Assembly (NCBI GenBank): GCA_964035795.1
Contig: OZ038327.1
Span: 2,931,822-2,995,821, forward strand
Length of the DNA: 64,000 nt
From: Pterobdella sp. o SKG-2022
Taxonomy: Eukaryota > Annelida > Clitellata > Hirudinida > Piscicolidae
Direction of reading: 5' to 3'
The notes beneath the pieces are model-generated. The model was given only the letters and a program-made list of their open reading frames with translations, ran no database searches and had not been told where the DNA came from. Shown in pieces: positions 1 through 24,100 of the stretch; within the stretch, counting starts at the first letter, position 1, and each line of letters opens with the position of its first letter. The translations under genes and the position numbers were made by a program.

Positions 1-3000
1 AATGATACACAAGGTACATATGGGTGGGATTAATAAGTAAGTCAACTATCAGATTATTTTGAGTTGGGAGTTTTGTTTTGAGCAATGTTGGATGCATTTG
101 GAGTTAATCTAATTTTTTTTTCATCTATCCATTGAATTGTAGTATATTAGGTTGTGGAATAACCCATATCTACAAAAAATGTGAATTTAAGTGAGAAAAA
201 ATTGTACATAAATACAAAAATTTTCACACACGCACACACAGGTCCCTTTAAAGACTCGGACATGTGTGAGTGGTTCAAATCCGGGTATTTTGAGAGAAGT
301 CTCATGTTGAAGGCTGGTCTTGAGGGGGAGTTTGTGTCACTTGGTGGGTGGGGTGGTGGAGGTAGTAGTGGGTGGGGTGGTGGAGGTAGTAGTGGGTGGG
401 GTGGTGGAGATAGTAGTGGTTGAGGTGGTGAAGGTAGTAGTGGGTGGGGTGAGTGAAATGGTATTTTATGGGAGGGTGGTTTTAGGTTGGGGAAAGTGAT
501 GGTGAAAGTTGAGAGGGTGCTAATGGTAGTGATGGAGAAGTGATGGTGTTGGTGAAGGATAGATAGAAATAGCGGGTGGAGTTATGAGAGTAGTAATGGG
601 CGGGAGAAGGATGTTAAGGGATTTGGTAGTGGGAAAATGGTGCCAAAGTGTGTGGGGGAATGGTCTGTGAATTAATAGAATGATTTTGAATTGGGAGTGG
701 TTGGGTGAGCTAATTTTAATAATAATCATCATTCACACCTTTATCATCGTGACCACAATCGCCTACGTCATAACCCCAAACAGATGAGTTCATAAAGAAG
801 GTTGGAGACTTGCCATTTGCTCCTCTACCCCCATCACCCATCGTCACCTCGCAACAACAACAACATATGCTATCACAACAACAATTGCTACTATCTCAAC
901 AACAACTACTTCCTCAAGAAACGCTACAACACATAACCACTCAACATCCTCAACAAATACCGCAACATTCTCAACAAATACCGTCTATAAACCCTTCTAT
1001 ACCACTGCAAAAACACACTACACACGCCGACCCTTTCCTGTGGCCGCCCAACAACGCTAATGTAAATCTATTAATAGTTATTTATAGATATCAGCTTTTA
1101 ATGTAATTCTACATATTTTATTATTAGCTATTTATAGACATTAAGCTGTTTCATCATCATCATCATCATCTTGTTTCATTTTCCAACCAAAAAAATATTT
1201 TTTGTTAAAAAGTGCTCTCTTGTCTGAGATAGTCTCTCTCAAATAATGTTATAAATAGAGTAAATATAAAGAACTTTTTGCAAAAATTCACTTCTTCATC
1301 AACTCACCTCCATACTGATTGATGTTGTAATCTTGAGGAAGTTACATGGGAAATCCTGGGTTATCAACATTTAAAGTCTTGCACTTTTAAAGCGTTTTTT
1401 TTCCATTAAGTTTTTTATTGAATTAATGTTACTACTATCACATTTGGTGATATCTTACATTTTTTTTTTCTTTAAATTGAGTTCTCCGGTACCACAACTA
1501 CTATTGCAACCAATATCACTATTACTACTACTACTGCTACTACTACCACTACACTACTACTACTACACTATCACTGCTACTACTACTACCACTATCACAA
1601 CAAAAACCACTAATACTATAAATAATAACACTAAATAAAACCACCCTCCAAACAGCTAGAGAAAGGAATAAAAGACCTTAATATCTCGCAGCCAACAACC
1701 CCCATAATCTGGACTGCGGGGGTATCTACCATAGGCACCATAAACACCCACGCCAACTACAGCGGAAGTGTTAGATTTGGTGATGGTAGTTTGGGAAGTG
1801 GCAGTAGTGGTATTACTGGTAGTAACAGTATGGGCGTGGTGAATACCACGATCTCTAGCTTCGGCGATGTTGTTGCTGTTAGTGGTAGTTGTAGTGCCGG
1901 TAGTATTATCGATGATAGCGTTGTGGCTAAAGCTGTAGGAAGTAGCGGTGTTATTACTGCTAGTCATACAGCTGCGGCAGCAGTTAATACCGTCGCAGTA
2001 GCACCCACCAGCGCCTCAACCATTGCAAAAAAAACACCAGCTCCTTCCGATGTGTGGAAAACCTTCACAGAGCGACAGAAAAGCGTGGAGAATGAGGTTA
2101 AAAATAGATTGATCAACCACATTGAATTAGAACAGCAACTACTGCTTGAGCAACAACGGATCGTTGAGGGTATCAAAAAAGGAGTGGAAGATGGCGTTGA
2201 TGGTGAGGGTTGGGATGGAGATGGTGGTGTGGCTAAGGATGGTGAGGTTAAAAGTGGTGGTGGAAAAGGTGGTGAGGATGAGGAGAATGATGATAGTGGT
2301 AAGGTTTCTTTTGTTGGAAAAGAAAAAAAGAAAAATAAAAAAACGCCCAATAAAAAACAAAAAAGAGGTGGGTTGGAGTTGATTGTTGTTAAGTATATTA
2401 TTATTAATGGAATATATTTTTGATATTACTAATAATACTATTTATGCAACTAATATTAACTATAATACTTTAAATATTACCAATTCTAATACTTTACCAC
2501 TAGTACTATCAGTACCTCTAAAAATAATTCTACTACTCTTCTTGTCATTACTAATATCTAATAAAAATGGCCGACAGAAATAGCTAAATTGAATGACGTA
2601 ATGAATGAAATAGAGGAAAAAGTGAGGTTGACTGAAGAGAAAGGAATGAGGGCGGAAGAGATGATGAAAGAATTAAAACGGAAGGAAGAAGAACTGAAGA
2701 AACAGGAAGAAGAATTAAAACGGAAACAGATTGAGGTCGATAATATGAAGCAACTGAAGGAGATGGAGAGAGCGAAAAAGATGGAGGAAAAGACGAAAAT
2801 AACAAAAGGCAGAGATAGCGATGAACATGATGATATACAGAAACAACAACAACAACAAGGAAACAAAGAACAACAAAACAAAAAGAAAGTTGATGATGTA
2901 GGTTTTTTAATTAAAATTTTCCATTTTAATTTTTTTGTTGTTTAAAAATTATTTTTTTTAATTTTTAAAAAATTATTAACAGTTTATTGATAATTCCTTC

Positions 3001-4408
3001 TAATAAATTTATAGTGATATCATTCTATATTCAATAATTTCTTCCTTTCCCTTTTAATTGTTTCCTTTTAATTTACTTTCTAGTTTGAACTAATTGATTT
3101 TTTATCAATTTCATTTTTAACTTTTCAGAAAAAAGTGGCATGGGCCAACACAGAAAAGAACAAAGCGACTGAACAACAACAACAAATTAAACAGCAACAA
3201 ATTCAACAACAACTTAAGCAACAACATCAGCAACAGCAACAACTACTAAAGCAACAATCCCAGCAACAAACAAAACAACAGGAACAACAGAAATACCAAG
3301 AACAAGAACAGAAAAAACCACAACAAAAAACACAACAACCACAAAAACAACAAGCAAAAGGCAACAACAAAACGTGGAAATCGCCTTTTACCTCGTTTGT
3401 TTTATTTTTTTTCATTTTTTTTTTCTTTTTCTGCTGTCAATCTATCAATAATGAGATTGATAATTATGATAATTCTTAAAAGTTATTGTTATCCAGATTA
3501 GTGGTATTCAAGCATTGAATTTACAATGGAAACATTTTTATCGTCCAAGTTTATACCAACCAATTAGATCCATTTCTTCTCCACTAAGGGGCGGAGATTT
3601 TTCTTTGATTGATTTATTGTTTATTAACTCAGTTTATTGATTTCAACCAATCAATCATTCATTTAGATCTAATATTAGCATACTTTCACACGCACCAATC
3701 ACACGACAGACAACTAGCTCCCAAGTCCTTATTGGACATTCAGTTGGAACAAGCCCACCAATTAAATGAAACGGTATTAATTTTTCTAGATATCCATTTA
3801 TTTAAGCTCTCACATTGAATTTTTTTAATGAGATTTTTTTTCTCATCTACCCATTCATTCATTCATTTTAATCTATTTATCTATCTTTTTATCCATTCAT
3901 CATTCATCTCTTTTCTGCTGTTTCCATCCATCCACCCACCCATCTCCCCCTACAGTCATTACCACCACTTACCGCGCCGACAATCCAACAACCACTGCAA
4001 CAACAACAACCAACATGGGGTCCAAAAGATCATTATCATCACCAAACCTCTTCTCCCTGGGATACCACTGCTGTCAATAAGAATAGGGTTATCAAAGAGT
4101 CTAGCGAGTTTGTATTATTATTTTTATTATTTTGGCTGTTTTTTATTAGAATTATTATTATTATTAAAGCTCTGTGTTGTATTTGACCATACAATTTATA
4201 GGATATATTATTTTTATTATTTTATCTTTTTTGTTCATAATTATTATTATTGTTATTATGTTTGTTACACCTACCATCATCATCATCTTTACCATTAAGC
4301 TTCCCAAGCTTAGTAGCTAGCAAGCCTGTGCAAGCTGTCAGTGTGGTGAGGGAGAAGGTGGAAGTTAAGGTCACTAAGGTCAATAAGCAAGAGGTATCTA
4401 TTTTTCTT

Positions 4409-4463
<55 letters not shown>

Positions 4464-4484
4464 GTTTATCTATCTATCTATCTC

Positions 4485-4535
<51 letters not shown>

Positions 4536-5847
4536 GTTTATCTATCTATTTATCGGTTTATCTATCTATCCATCCATTTAATATTTTTACTATCCATCCA
4601 CCCATCTAGCAGAACATCAAGAGCATCTTGGAAGAAATGAGCAGTAATGACACATTTGTTCAATGGTGCATCAGAAGTGTTAAAAAGACTCCCACTAATA
4701 TTGATAGTATGTGTGAGAGGATGGAGTGGTATGAAAGAGATAGGGGGAGATGGTAGGAAGGGAGGATGGTGTAGGATAAAGATGAAGGAAAGAGTGTGGA
4801 AGAGACGGGAGAGAAGAGGGGAGGTTATGTTGATGATGGTGATATTGCTAGGAAGGTGTTATAGCGGAAGAGGTTGAGTTATGAGGTGTTAATGATAATG
4901 GTGGGGCAGTTACGAGGATATTGGGGTTTCGTTAGCTTAACAGGGTGCTACTCCTTGTGTATATAGCTGTCGTCACACGCGGGATTGAACCCGGTTACTT
5001 TAGATAACTAGTCTAACGCTCTATTGTACGAAGATACAATGCTGATAATATTCGTTTTTTTGATGGTCATTAGATTTGTTTTAATCGTCATTATTACCAA
5101 CACCAGTGCCTTCTCTCGTTGCCATTCTAAAGGATGTGACCGAGCAGGATGAGGTGAGTATAGGGGAGGGGGGGAGGTAGTTGTTGTTTCCTTGTGTTTG
5201 TTCTCCATTCATATATCTATTATCTCTTCTAAGAATGATATTCTTATTTACATACACATTTTCTTGTGTGTTTATCCACCGTAAGGCAGCTAGTGCAGTT
5301 AAGTTGAGGATCATTTACACACACAGGCAGAGCAATACATATACGGGTACCTAGGAGAAAGTAAAGTGGTGAAAAATTTTGCTAAGCAATATCTCAATAT
5401 GAGGGAGCAATATAGTAAGAAGCAGGTGAGTCATAGATAGATAGATAGGTAGATAAATACATCCAACGAACCACCAACCTACAGCAACAAGAACAAAGAC
5501 AACAAGAACCACAACAACAGCAAACGATAGAAATCGACTCAGTTTACATAAAGAAGAGGGACACTCTTGACAACGTTACCACTAAAAAACACTCAAGATA
5601 TCCCGCCAAAACAGCCATCATTAACGATGATGGCGGTAAAATCAACGCAGCTACGAAAGGAAATAATGCTACCGCTAGTAATAACAATTGGGGTGTAATG
5701 GGTGGGGCGAGTGTAGGGGGTGGAAAGAAAAGCCGGAAGAAGATGCAAAGACTAGATTCGAAAGTGCTTGGTTTTACCGTCCACGCCGATCCCACGCGCA
5801 CTAATGTCGGTGAGATCGACTCCGTGCCGCCCAATCATAAGAGATGA
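1..5847 (+). CDS. GIGYF: GIGYF (GRB10-interacting GYF protein), 3' part, truncated at the left edge
   Basis: GIGYF proteins bind Pro-rich partners through a GYF domain and act with 4EHP in translational repression (family knowledge). Exons: 1-13, 242-343, 784-1061, 1692-2169, 2578-2897, 3129-3373, 3710-3773, 3956-4111, 4325-4393, 4610-4706, 5107-5153, 5327-5425, 5485-5847. All phases agree, giving 776 codons plus stop; the start lies upstream. The first 13 bases end an exon encoding NDTQ and join exon 242 to give the GYF core GPF-x4-M-x2-WF-x2-GYF. Next come LPFAPLPPSP, as in vertebrate GIGYF, a long Gln-rich coiled-coil region, LAPKSLLDIQLEQA, the conserved NDTFVQWC and PSLVAILKDV segments, and AEQYIYGYLGE. 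The tail GKKSRKKMQRLDSKVLGFTV through VGEIDSV matches the vertebrate C-terminus. The least certain exon is 4325-4393, whose acceptor has a weak pyrimidine tract. Some introns hold STRs. Confidence 0.93.
4400..4570. repeat. (TATC)n microsatellite in a GIGYF intron
   Basis: About 170 bp of TATC repeats with a few TGTT/TCTC interruptions, starting just after the donor at 4394. It lies inside the intron before exon 4610-4706. Likely polymorphic in length. Confidence 0.95.
4966..5036 (-). repeat. Decayed tRNA-like SINE head
   Basis: On the minus strand the segment reads AGAGCGTTAGACTAG...CCGGGTTCAATCCCG. The second part is a good Pol III B box and the first resembles the end of an A box. It lies in a GIGYF intron. 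No intact acceptor stem is visible, so it is read as a SINE fragment rather than a tRNA gene. It resembles the copies at 23958 and 50762. Confidence 0.55.
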
Positions 5848-8493
5848 GGGAGGGGTCTTGGAGGTTTTGGCGTTATAATTGGTTGATTGATATATTAATG
5901 TGTAAATATATAATGATTGGTTTGATGGATGGATGGGGGGATTGAGTGGTTAATTGATAAGCAGTTTATTTGGTTTTGTTGCATTGTTTCCAATGATTGT
6001 TTGGTAGGTAGATGGTTTGATTGGATGGATGGATGGATGGAGATGAATACATGAATGAATGGAGGAATGAGGTGCCTGTATAGTGATAATGTTGATGTGA
6101 ATTATGACAATAATGTTGATGATGATGGAGTAATGATAATGTTGATGATGTTGATATGAGTTTTATGACATTAATGTTAATGATGATGATGGAGTAGGGA
6201 TAATGTTGATGATGATGGATTACAGATAATGTTGATGATGATGAGAAAAGGTATAATAATAAAAATAACAAAATTATTTATTTTTCTTTTTCCCTTATAA
6301 AAACTTTTGCAATTTTAGCTTGCGTTTTGTGCGTTCATTTATATTTTTTATAATAATTATAATGATAATAATAATAAGGGAAATAATATTGATGATAATA
6401 ATAATAACAACAAAAATGAGCTAATAGGAAAGATAATAATAATAGTAGGTTAATGAGAAAAGTAATAATAATAGGGTAATAAAAACAATGAAATTGATGG
6501 CAATGTGTTAAGGAACATAACTGAATGGAACAAAAAATAGCGATATTATTAAAGGTGGTGACATTAATTACAATGGTGAAAATAATTATAATAATAAAAA
6601 ATAACTAATAATAAAAATAATAAAAAATAACTAACAATAAAAATAATAAAAAATAACTAATAATAAAAATAATAAAAAATAACTAATAATAAAAATAATA
6701 AAAAATAACTAATAATAAAAATAATAAAAAATAACTAACAATAAAAATAATAAAAAATAACTAATAATAAAAATAATAAAAAATAACTAACAATAAAAAT
6801 AATAAAAAATAACTAATAATAAAAATAATAAAAAATAACTAATAATAAAAATAATAAAAAATAACAGTAATAATGAAAATATTAATGACTAGAAAAGTAA
6901 CAATAATGAAAATAGTAATAACAATAATAAATAACAGTAATAATAAAAATAGTGTTTATTTATGCACAAAGCTCTCTGTTCTTTCCTAATTTTCTGAGAG
7001 TTGCAAAGTTTTGTACAGTGATAAAAGTTATTGTTATTATTTTTATTATTCTTACATTGTTATTTTTTTTTTATTATTATGATTATTATTAAACGGTTAA
7101 TTGGCTGATACTGAAATCAAGGATAAGGTTTATATACGTGATAATAGTGGTGATGATAATACGAATAACCATTATTTGTCTCCATAATAGTAATAATAAT
7201 GAATTTCAATAATAAAAATAACAACAATGATAATTTTTTATTGTTTTATTTTATTCTTTGTTGCATTGGTCTTTTTATTTTCATTTTCAACGATAATAAT
7301 AATAATTTCAATCAAAGTCATAATTTTTTCATAATAAAAAAATAAAAATAATACGTGTTTTTTTTTAATTGTTTTTCCCAAGGATCGGCTGCTATTGTCT
7401 TCATCGTTTTTGCCACATAAAAATCATTTTTATATGGTTATAATTTTTTAAAATATATTTATTATTATGTTAATTTTATATTATTATTTCATTAATATCA
7501 TCTCCATGTTTGTCAGAATTCAAATTTGTTGATATTCTCGATATCATCAATTGACAAGGCTCAACTATCAGCTTTCTCAAATATTATTGTTGTTATTGTT
7601 TCTATTATTCTATTATTATTGTTGTTATTATTCTATCATTGTTGTTATTCATCTCATTATTCTATACTTTTTATTTCTTATTTTTTATTGAAGCATTATT
7701 TCTTTTTTTATTATTTTGTTCATATCATTTTATTTTTTTTATTTGCTCAGCCATATTATTCACATCATATTTCTTATCAACCTCATTGCTACTATCATTT
7801 CCAATACGATTCCTGCTGCTAGTGTTATCATTATCATCAACACTACAGTACCCTCTCATCAAACCATCGTCGACTTCAATCGTACCATTAAATTGTTGAA
7901 ATTCACTCAATAGTATTATTAATAATAATAATATTATTATTATCTTTATACTTGTCATTATTAGTATCATTAATATTTTTTTAATGAATAATTATGCTGT
8001 TTTAATTAATAATCTATTTTTATCCATGATTTTTTATGATAATAATGTTTTCATTATTAATATTGTTGTTATAATTAATATTATTATTTTTATTATTAAA
8101 TTTTTTTTTTTGGTTTATTTTTTATTATTCTTTATATTATTAGAATCATTTTTTCTATTATTACAACCCTCAACATCCTCCTTCCTACTCAATTGCTGAT
8201 ATTTGCATGGTTATTTTCTCATTAGTTGTTGGAGTTTGATTGAATCTGCATGAATCAAGGATACAAATAATAATAATAAAAATATAACTAGTTATAAAAA
8301 ATCAATAATAACTGTTATACTAATAGTAATTATAATAAAAGTATTAATAGTTATCAATCAATTAATGAGCAGTATATGAATGATAATAATAATGATGAGA
8401 TATAATAACTATATAACATAATAGGATAACTATCATTATAATAGAAAGATAAAAGCTACATAAGATAATTTATGGGCAATGGTCTATATTGGT
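5848..8493. other. Intergenic, AT-rich, low complexity
   Basis: This stretch holds GATG-type repeats (6000-6250), a 26-bp minisatellite (6603-6862) and long ATT/AAT-rich tracts. I see no exon with convincing codon structure. The short hydrophobic ORFs at 7526-8199 are translations of ATT repeats. Confidence 0.7.
6603..6862. repeat. 26-bp minisatellite, ten units
   Basis: The unit begins AACTAATAATAAAAATAATA and recurs at 6603, 6629, 6655, 6681, 6707, 6733, 6759, 6785, 6811 and 6837. The main variation is AACTAAT versus AACTAAC. Confidence 0.95.
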
Positions 8494-8700
8494 TTAAAAT
8501 GGCTTGGTGTACATACCAAAAGGTTCTGTTTTGTAAATAAAGCAATTTTGCATTTTTGGATTATTTAATAAGAATAACAACCATTTAGATAAAATCAATA
8601 TCAAAAATACTACTAAGAGATGAAAAACTATAAAAACCGTTCGGTCTAATCTCAGTTTGATTCGACTTGGGAATTGATAATCCTCCGCTATATTTTTCAA
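8494..8700 (-). CDS. Possible small membrane protein, divergent from SPG7
   Basis: A 68-codon ATG-to-TAA ORF encodes a basic N-terminus (MKNIAEDYQFPSRIKLRLDR), one hydrophobic segment (roughly residues 22-45, VFIVFHLLVVFLILILS) and a short polar tail. It is not made of simple repeats, unlike most ORFs nearby. Its start is 177 bp from the SPG7 start, head to head, so a shared promoter is possible. I do not recognise a family. AT-rich DNA yields ORFs of this size by chance, so support is weak. Confidence 0.25.
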   Translation of the reverse strand: MKNIAEDYQFPSRIKLRLDRTVFIVFHLLVVFLILILSKWLLFLLNNPKMQNCFIYKTEPFGMYTKPF

Positions 8701-8877
8701 TGAGTTGAATCTCTACAAATAATAACAGAATATTTACAGGTTAAGAGACAACGAGTTGATTTTAGAATCAGTATTTGTATTTAAACAAATTTTACAATCA
8801 AGCGCTTTAAATCAGATTTACTTTTAACTTTCGAAAAGTCAAATGTATAAAATAAAATTGCGAAGTAAAGAAATGAT

Positions 8878-20464
<11,587 letters not shown>

Positions 20465-20689
20465 TCATTAATATTCATAAAATTAACTATTAATATTCAT
20501 GAAATTCTATTCATAATTAATAATCATTGAAATATAGTTGAAGGAACTGTTTCGAATTCGTGTTCTGAATGTAAGAGGCTTTTCTTAAAATAGATTTAAG
20601 GCGTTTAACGAAATATAAATTTTGTATGGTTTTTCTTCAAATTATGAGAAATTTTTCTTGAAACACGTTTGTTCAAGAAAAATCAGCTA

Positions 20690-20806
20690 CAACTTTCGAT
20701 AAAAGACAATTAGCACCTGTTCCACAGTGCGTTTTCGCTCCATTAAATTTGTAACAAGAGCTTTGACCCATAAAGAAAAGCGTTTTATAAATACCACATT
20801 ACATGA
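20690..20806 (+). repeat. SINE tail copy
   Basis: The body matches the SINE at 23958-24135: TTAGCACCTGTTCCACAGTG, then CATTAAATTTGTAACAAG, then TTTATAAATACCACATTACA. The tRNA-like head is absent; a CAACTTTCGATAAAAG segment is found in its place. It lies in the SPG7 to Ig-receptor intergenic region (20465-21133), where I see no other gene. Confidence 0.75.
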
Positions 20807-21133
20807 GTAAACTATAATAATAATGTAAACTTATATCACCAAAAAACACAAAGCTCAAGTTGATGAATCTATAGTATAAGATGTCAATCAATCTTTTTAT
20901 AGCACGTTTTCCTCCACATGTTTTGAGCCAACTCACAATCATTATAACATTAAGATGCAATTATAAATATCTAAACTAATTACATATAAATAGATGGAGG
21001 TGATTAAATAGTATTATCTATATTATATATAGAAGTCAGTAGAGATAAAATTAAGCTTAATGAAAGGGTTGAGTCTGAAATGGATAAGTCTGCTGTGTAA
21101 CCATGTATTTCCCTTTTTTACTTTTTCTAATCA

Positions 21134-24100
21134 ATGGCTCCATCACTACCGTCCATCATAGTTGGGGTTTTGAAAGCATTTTTTCAAATTTTATTTTTTA
21201 TGAGTAGTTTTTCTAATTATTTTTTTTGAGTTAGATTTTTTAAATAATTTTTTTTTTCGAAAACGGTTTAATTTTCAAATAGTTTTTATTGGAAATTTAA
21301 AATATTTTGAATATATTTTTTTTTATAGATATAGCTCATTAGTAAAACCACATAATCACACCACCATGACTTTACCACTACCACCCGCCATAACCACTAA
21401 TTTTGCCTCCAGCTTCGAGATCACCAACCTCATCTCAACCAAAACCCTTTCTTTTCCCCCCTTCACACCAAACCCTCCTTTCCACGCCCAAACTTTTTCT
21501 AAACTACCCTTAACCCCTCCTAACTCCCCCAAAACGCAGATCCCATTCTTCGCTTCATGCCAGTGAACCTGATAGCAGAGGTAGGGCAGGATGTACATCT
21601 TATCTGTAACGCGTCAGTCACGTCAACTATATGGAGAAAAATTTGGAATGGGCAAAAGTATATATATGATAGAAGGTAGATGGGGAAGGGGTTTAGGTGG
21701 GTGGTGATGAATGTGGTGGTGCTTTGGGAGCTTGGGGATTTGGGTGCGTGGAGGCTTGGGGGTTTGGTGCGTGAGGGTCTGGGTGGGTGTTATTTTAAAA
21801 AAACGAGGCTTTGGTTTGTGGTTTGGAGAAACAGTAGAGATGATATTGATGGAATATGGTAGATGGTGGTGCCATGGAAAGTTGGTGAACGTAGGGGTTT
21901 GGGCGGGTGTTAGGGCATGAACCCTAACCCTCCTACAGCAAACCATCAACCAACCAAACAAAACGCCAAACTCTTCCCTCTTCAAGCAGAGCGATGACTG
22001 AAAAAAGTGACCTGCCCTTGCCTGAAGGAGTTGATGTTAATAAAACTTTAAAGGTAAAAGTTTTTATTGATTTAATAATCTTTTTATGCAATTTTCAACT
22101 CTCTTAAATTGGGGATCAAGGGCTTTAAGCTAAAATCATCATCCTCATCATCATCACCATCATCTTCATTCTCATCATCATCATCATCACCATCATTTTC
22201 ATTCTCATCCTCATCATCATCCCCATCATCATCATTATCATCATCATCATCATCATCATCAGACCGGCGAAAGAACCCACCTTCTTGTGGTGCCGGGTGT
22301 ACACTCCAACAAGAGTGTCGAAGAGGTTCTAAACCACGTCAGCTTCCAAACACAAAGCATTTCGAGAAACCATCCATCCTTTTACACTGCTCACCAAACG
22401 TCACAAACAACTCGAAGCTACAAGTTTCTTTCAATACTCGCTTTAAAGTGTGTCAGAAGAGTCTTTGGAAGTTGACGCTCAACAACAACAACAATTATCA
22501 TCATCAATAGGGTTCAATGAAAACAGTTTCATACGTCGGTCCATTAATTTTTTAGCACATTTATCAAGCAGAAACAACTAGAATTTTCGATAAGTATAGC
22601 CTCGCCATGAAACGTTAGCGATAAGGTCTAAAATCTCTTTGAGTTGATGCCACTATAAACATATTTCACTTTTAAATGCTATTGGGATATCCTTTCCATA
22701 CTTTCTTTTTCACACTCATTCTCATACATATTTTTCTACCTCTGCCGTCCCAGACATAAGCTTCATCTTCTCTTCCATCTACCATACATAATTTTCATCT
22801 TCCCTTTCACCCACCATACATAATCTTTCCCCCCCTCTCCCACCTTCTCCCCATTTTCAATTTTTACCATCACAGTTGGGGTACATGCGATTGGTGGATG
22901 GTGACCTATATTACTGTACCAATGAAGACGGTTTGAATGAGAGTATAAAGCGGTTTGGTCTTCTTATTGTTTCTGGTTGGTGGATGGGGATGGGTATGGT
23001 GGAATAGAGTGAGATGGGTTGGTTGGTGTGTAGGGTAAAGAAGGGTGAGGAAGGATATAGTGGGTTAAAGTGTCGTGTAAAGAAGGATAGGCTAGAATGC
23101 GGTATGAAGAGGGGTGAGGCAAGTCGGGGTAAGGTAGAGAGTAACATCATAAGTCAAAACTGTTTAACGTAGATTTTGAAAGCATTTTAGTACACTTATT
23201 AATGACATACGCAGCATGATTTGTTTAATGCCTAAAAAAAAAAAAGGCTATGAATGGAATACTCAATGAACCTTTTCTGTATCTCATCCCCCCTTCCTTC
23301 CCATCCTTCAAGACCACAGAAAAATCTTTTGCGAAACATACATAGACAACAATCTAGCGACTGGAGACTCCATAGATCTGTACACTTACCAGCGTATCAC
23401 CATTGATTGTCTTTATAGACAAGAACCAAGTAAACATTGCCAAACAGTCGGAATCTGGTTGCCTATTGTGTCGAGTGATCAGGTGGGGATGAGGGTTGTG
23501 AGAGGGGTTGTGGGTGAGGTAGATGGGAATGCAGAGTTAATGTGGTTAAATTGCTCAGACGTCGGTGGTGTGTGTGGGTTCTAAGATGAAGATTGGTAGA
23601 AATTAGTAAAAACTAATGGAAGTGATGATTTTGATAAATTTTTTAGTTTTCTTTAATGTCTACATAAAGTTCAACTAAAATGTGGTTATTTCAACTTCCC
23701 CCGGTACAGAATATAACAGAAACAATAGCTAACATAGAGAAAACAGACAATGCGGAAAAATACCGATTCAAAATGACCTACTTACCTATCCAATCAAACT
23801 TCTCCCAGCAAATCCTTTTCAGCTTTTCCGTCAATTTTGTTTGTTTTTTCAACCCAACTAAGCACTTTGAGAGATATTCAAATGAGAACTTGTCTTTGCA
23901 TAATATTTATTCCAGTCCTATTTTGAATATTACTCCAGGTAAGTTTTGTATAATTATATCAGCTCGTTTAGCTCAAAAGTAGAGCATTAAACTAATTAGC
24001 TAAAGTTACCAGGTTCGATCCCATGTGGGCCGAAAATTAGCGCCTGTTTCACAGTGTTTTTTCGCTACATCAAATTTGTAGCAAGCGCTTTGATCTATAA

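Noticed and set aside
21366..21566. Pro/Thr-rich ORF starting MTLPLPPAITT as the 5' end of the Ig receptor
   Set aside because: It ends at a stop right where the Ig exon begins in another frame, and has no hydrophobic leader. It reads better as the pyrimidine-rich end of an intron; the leader at 21134 fits phase.
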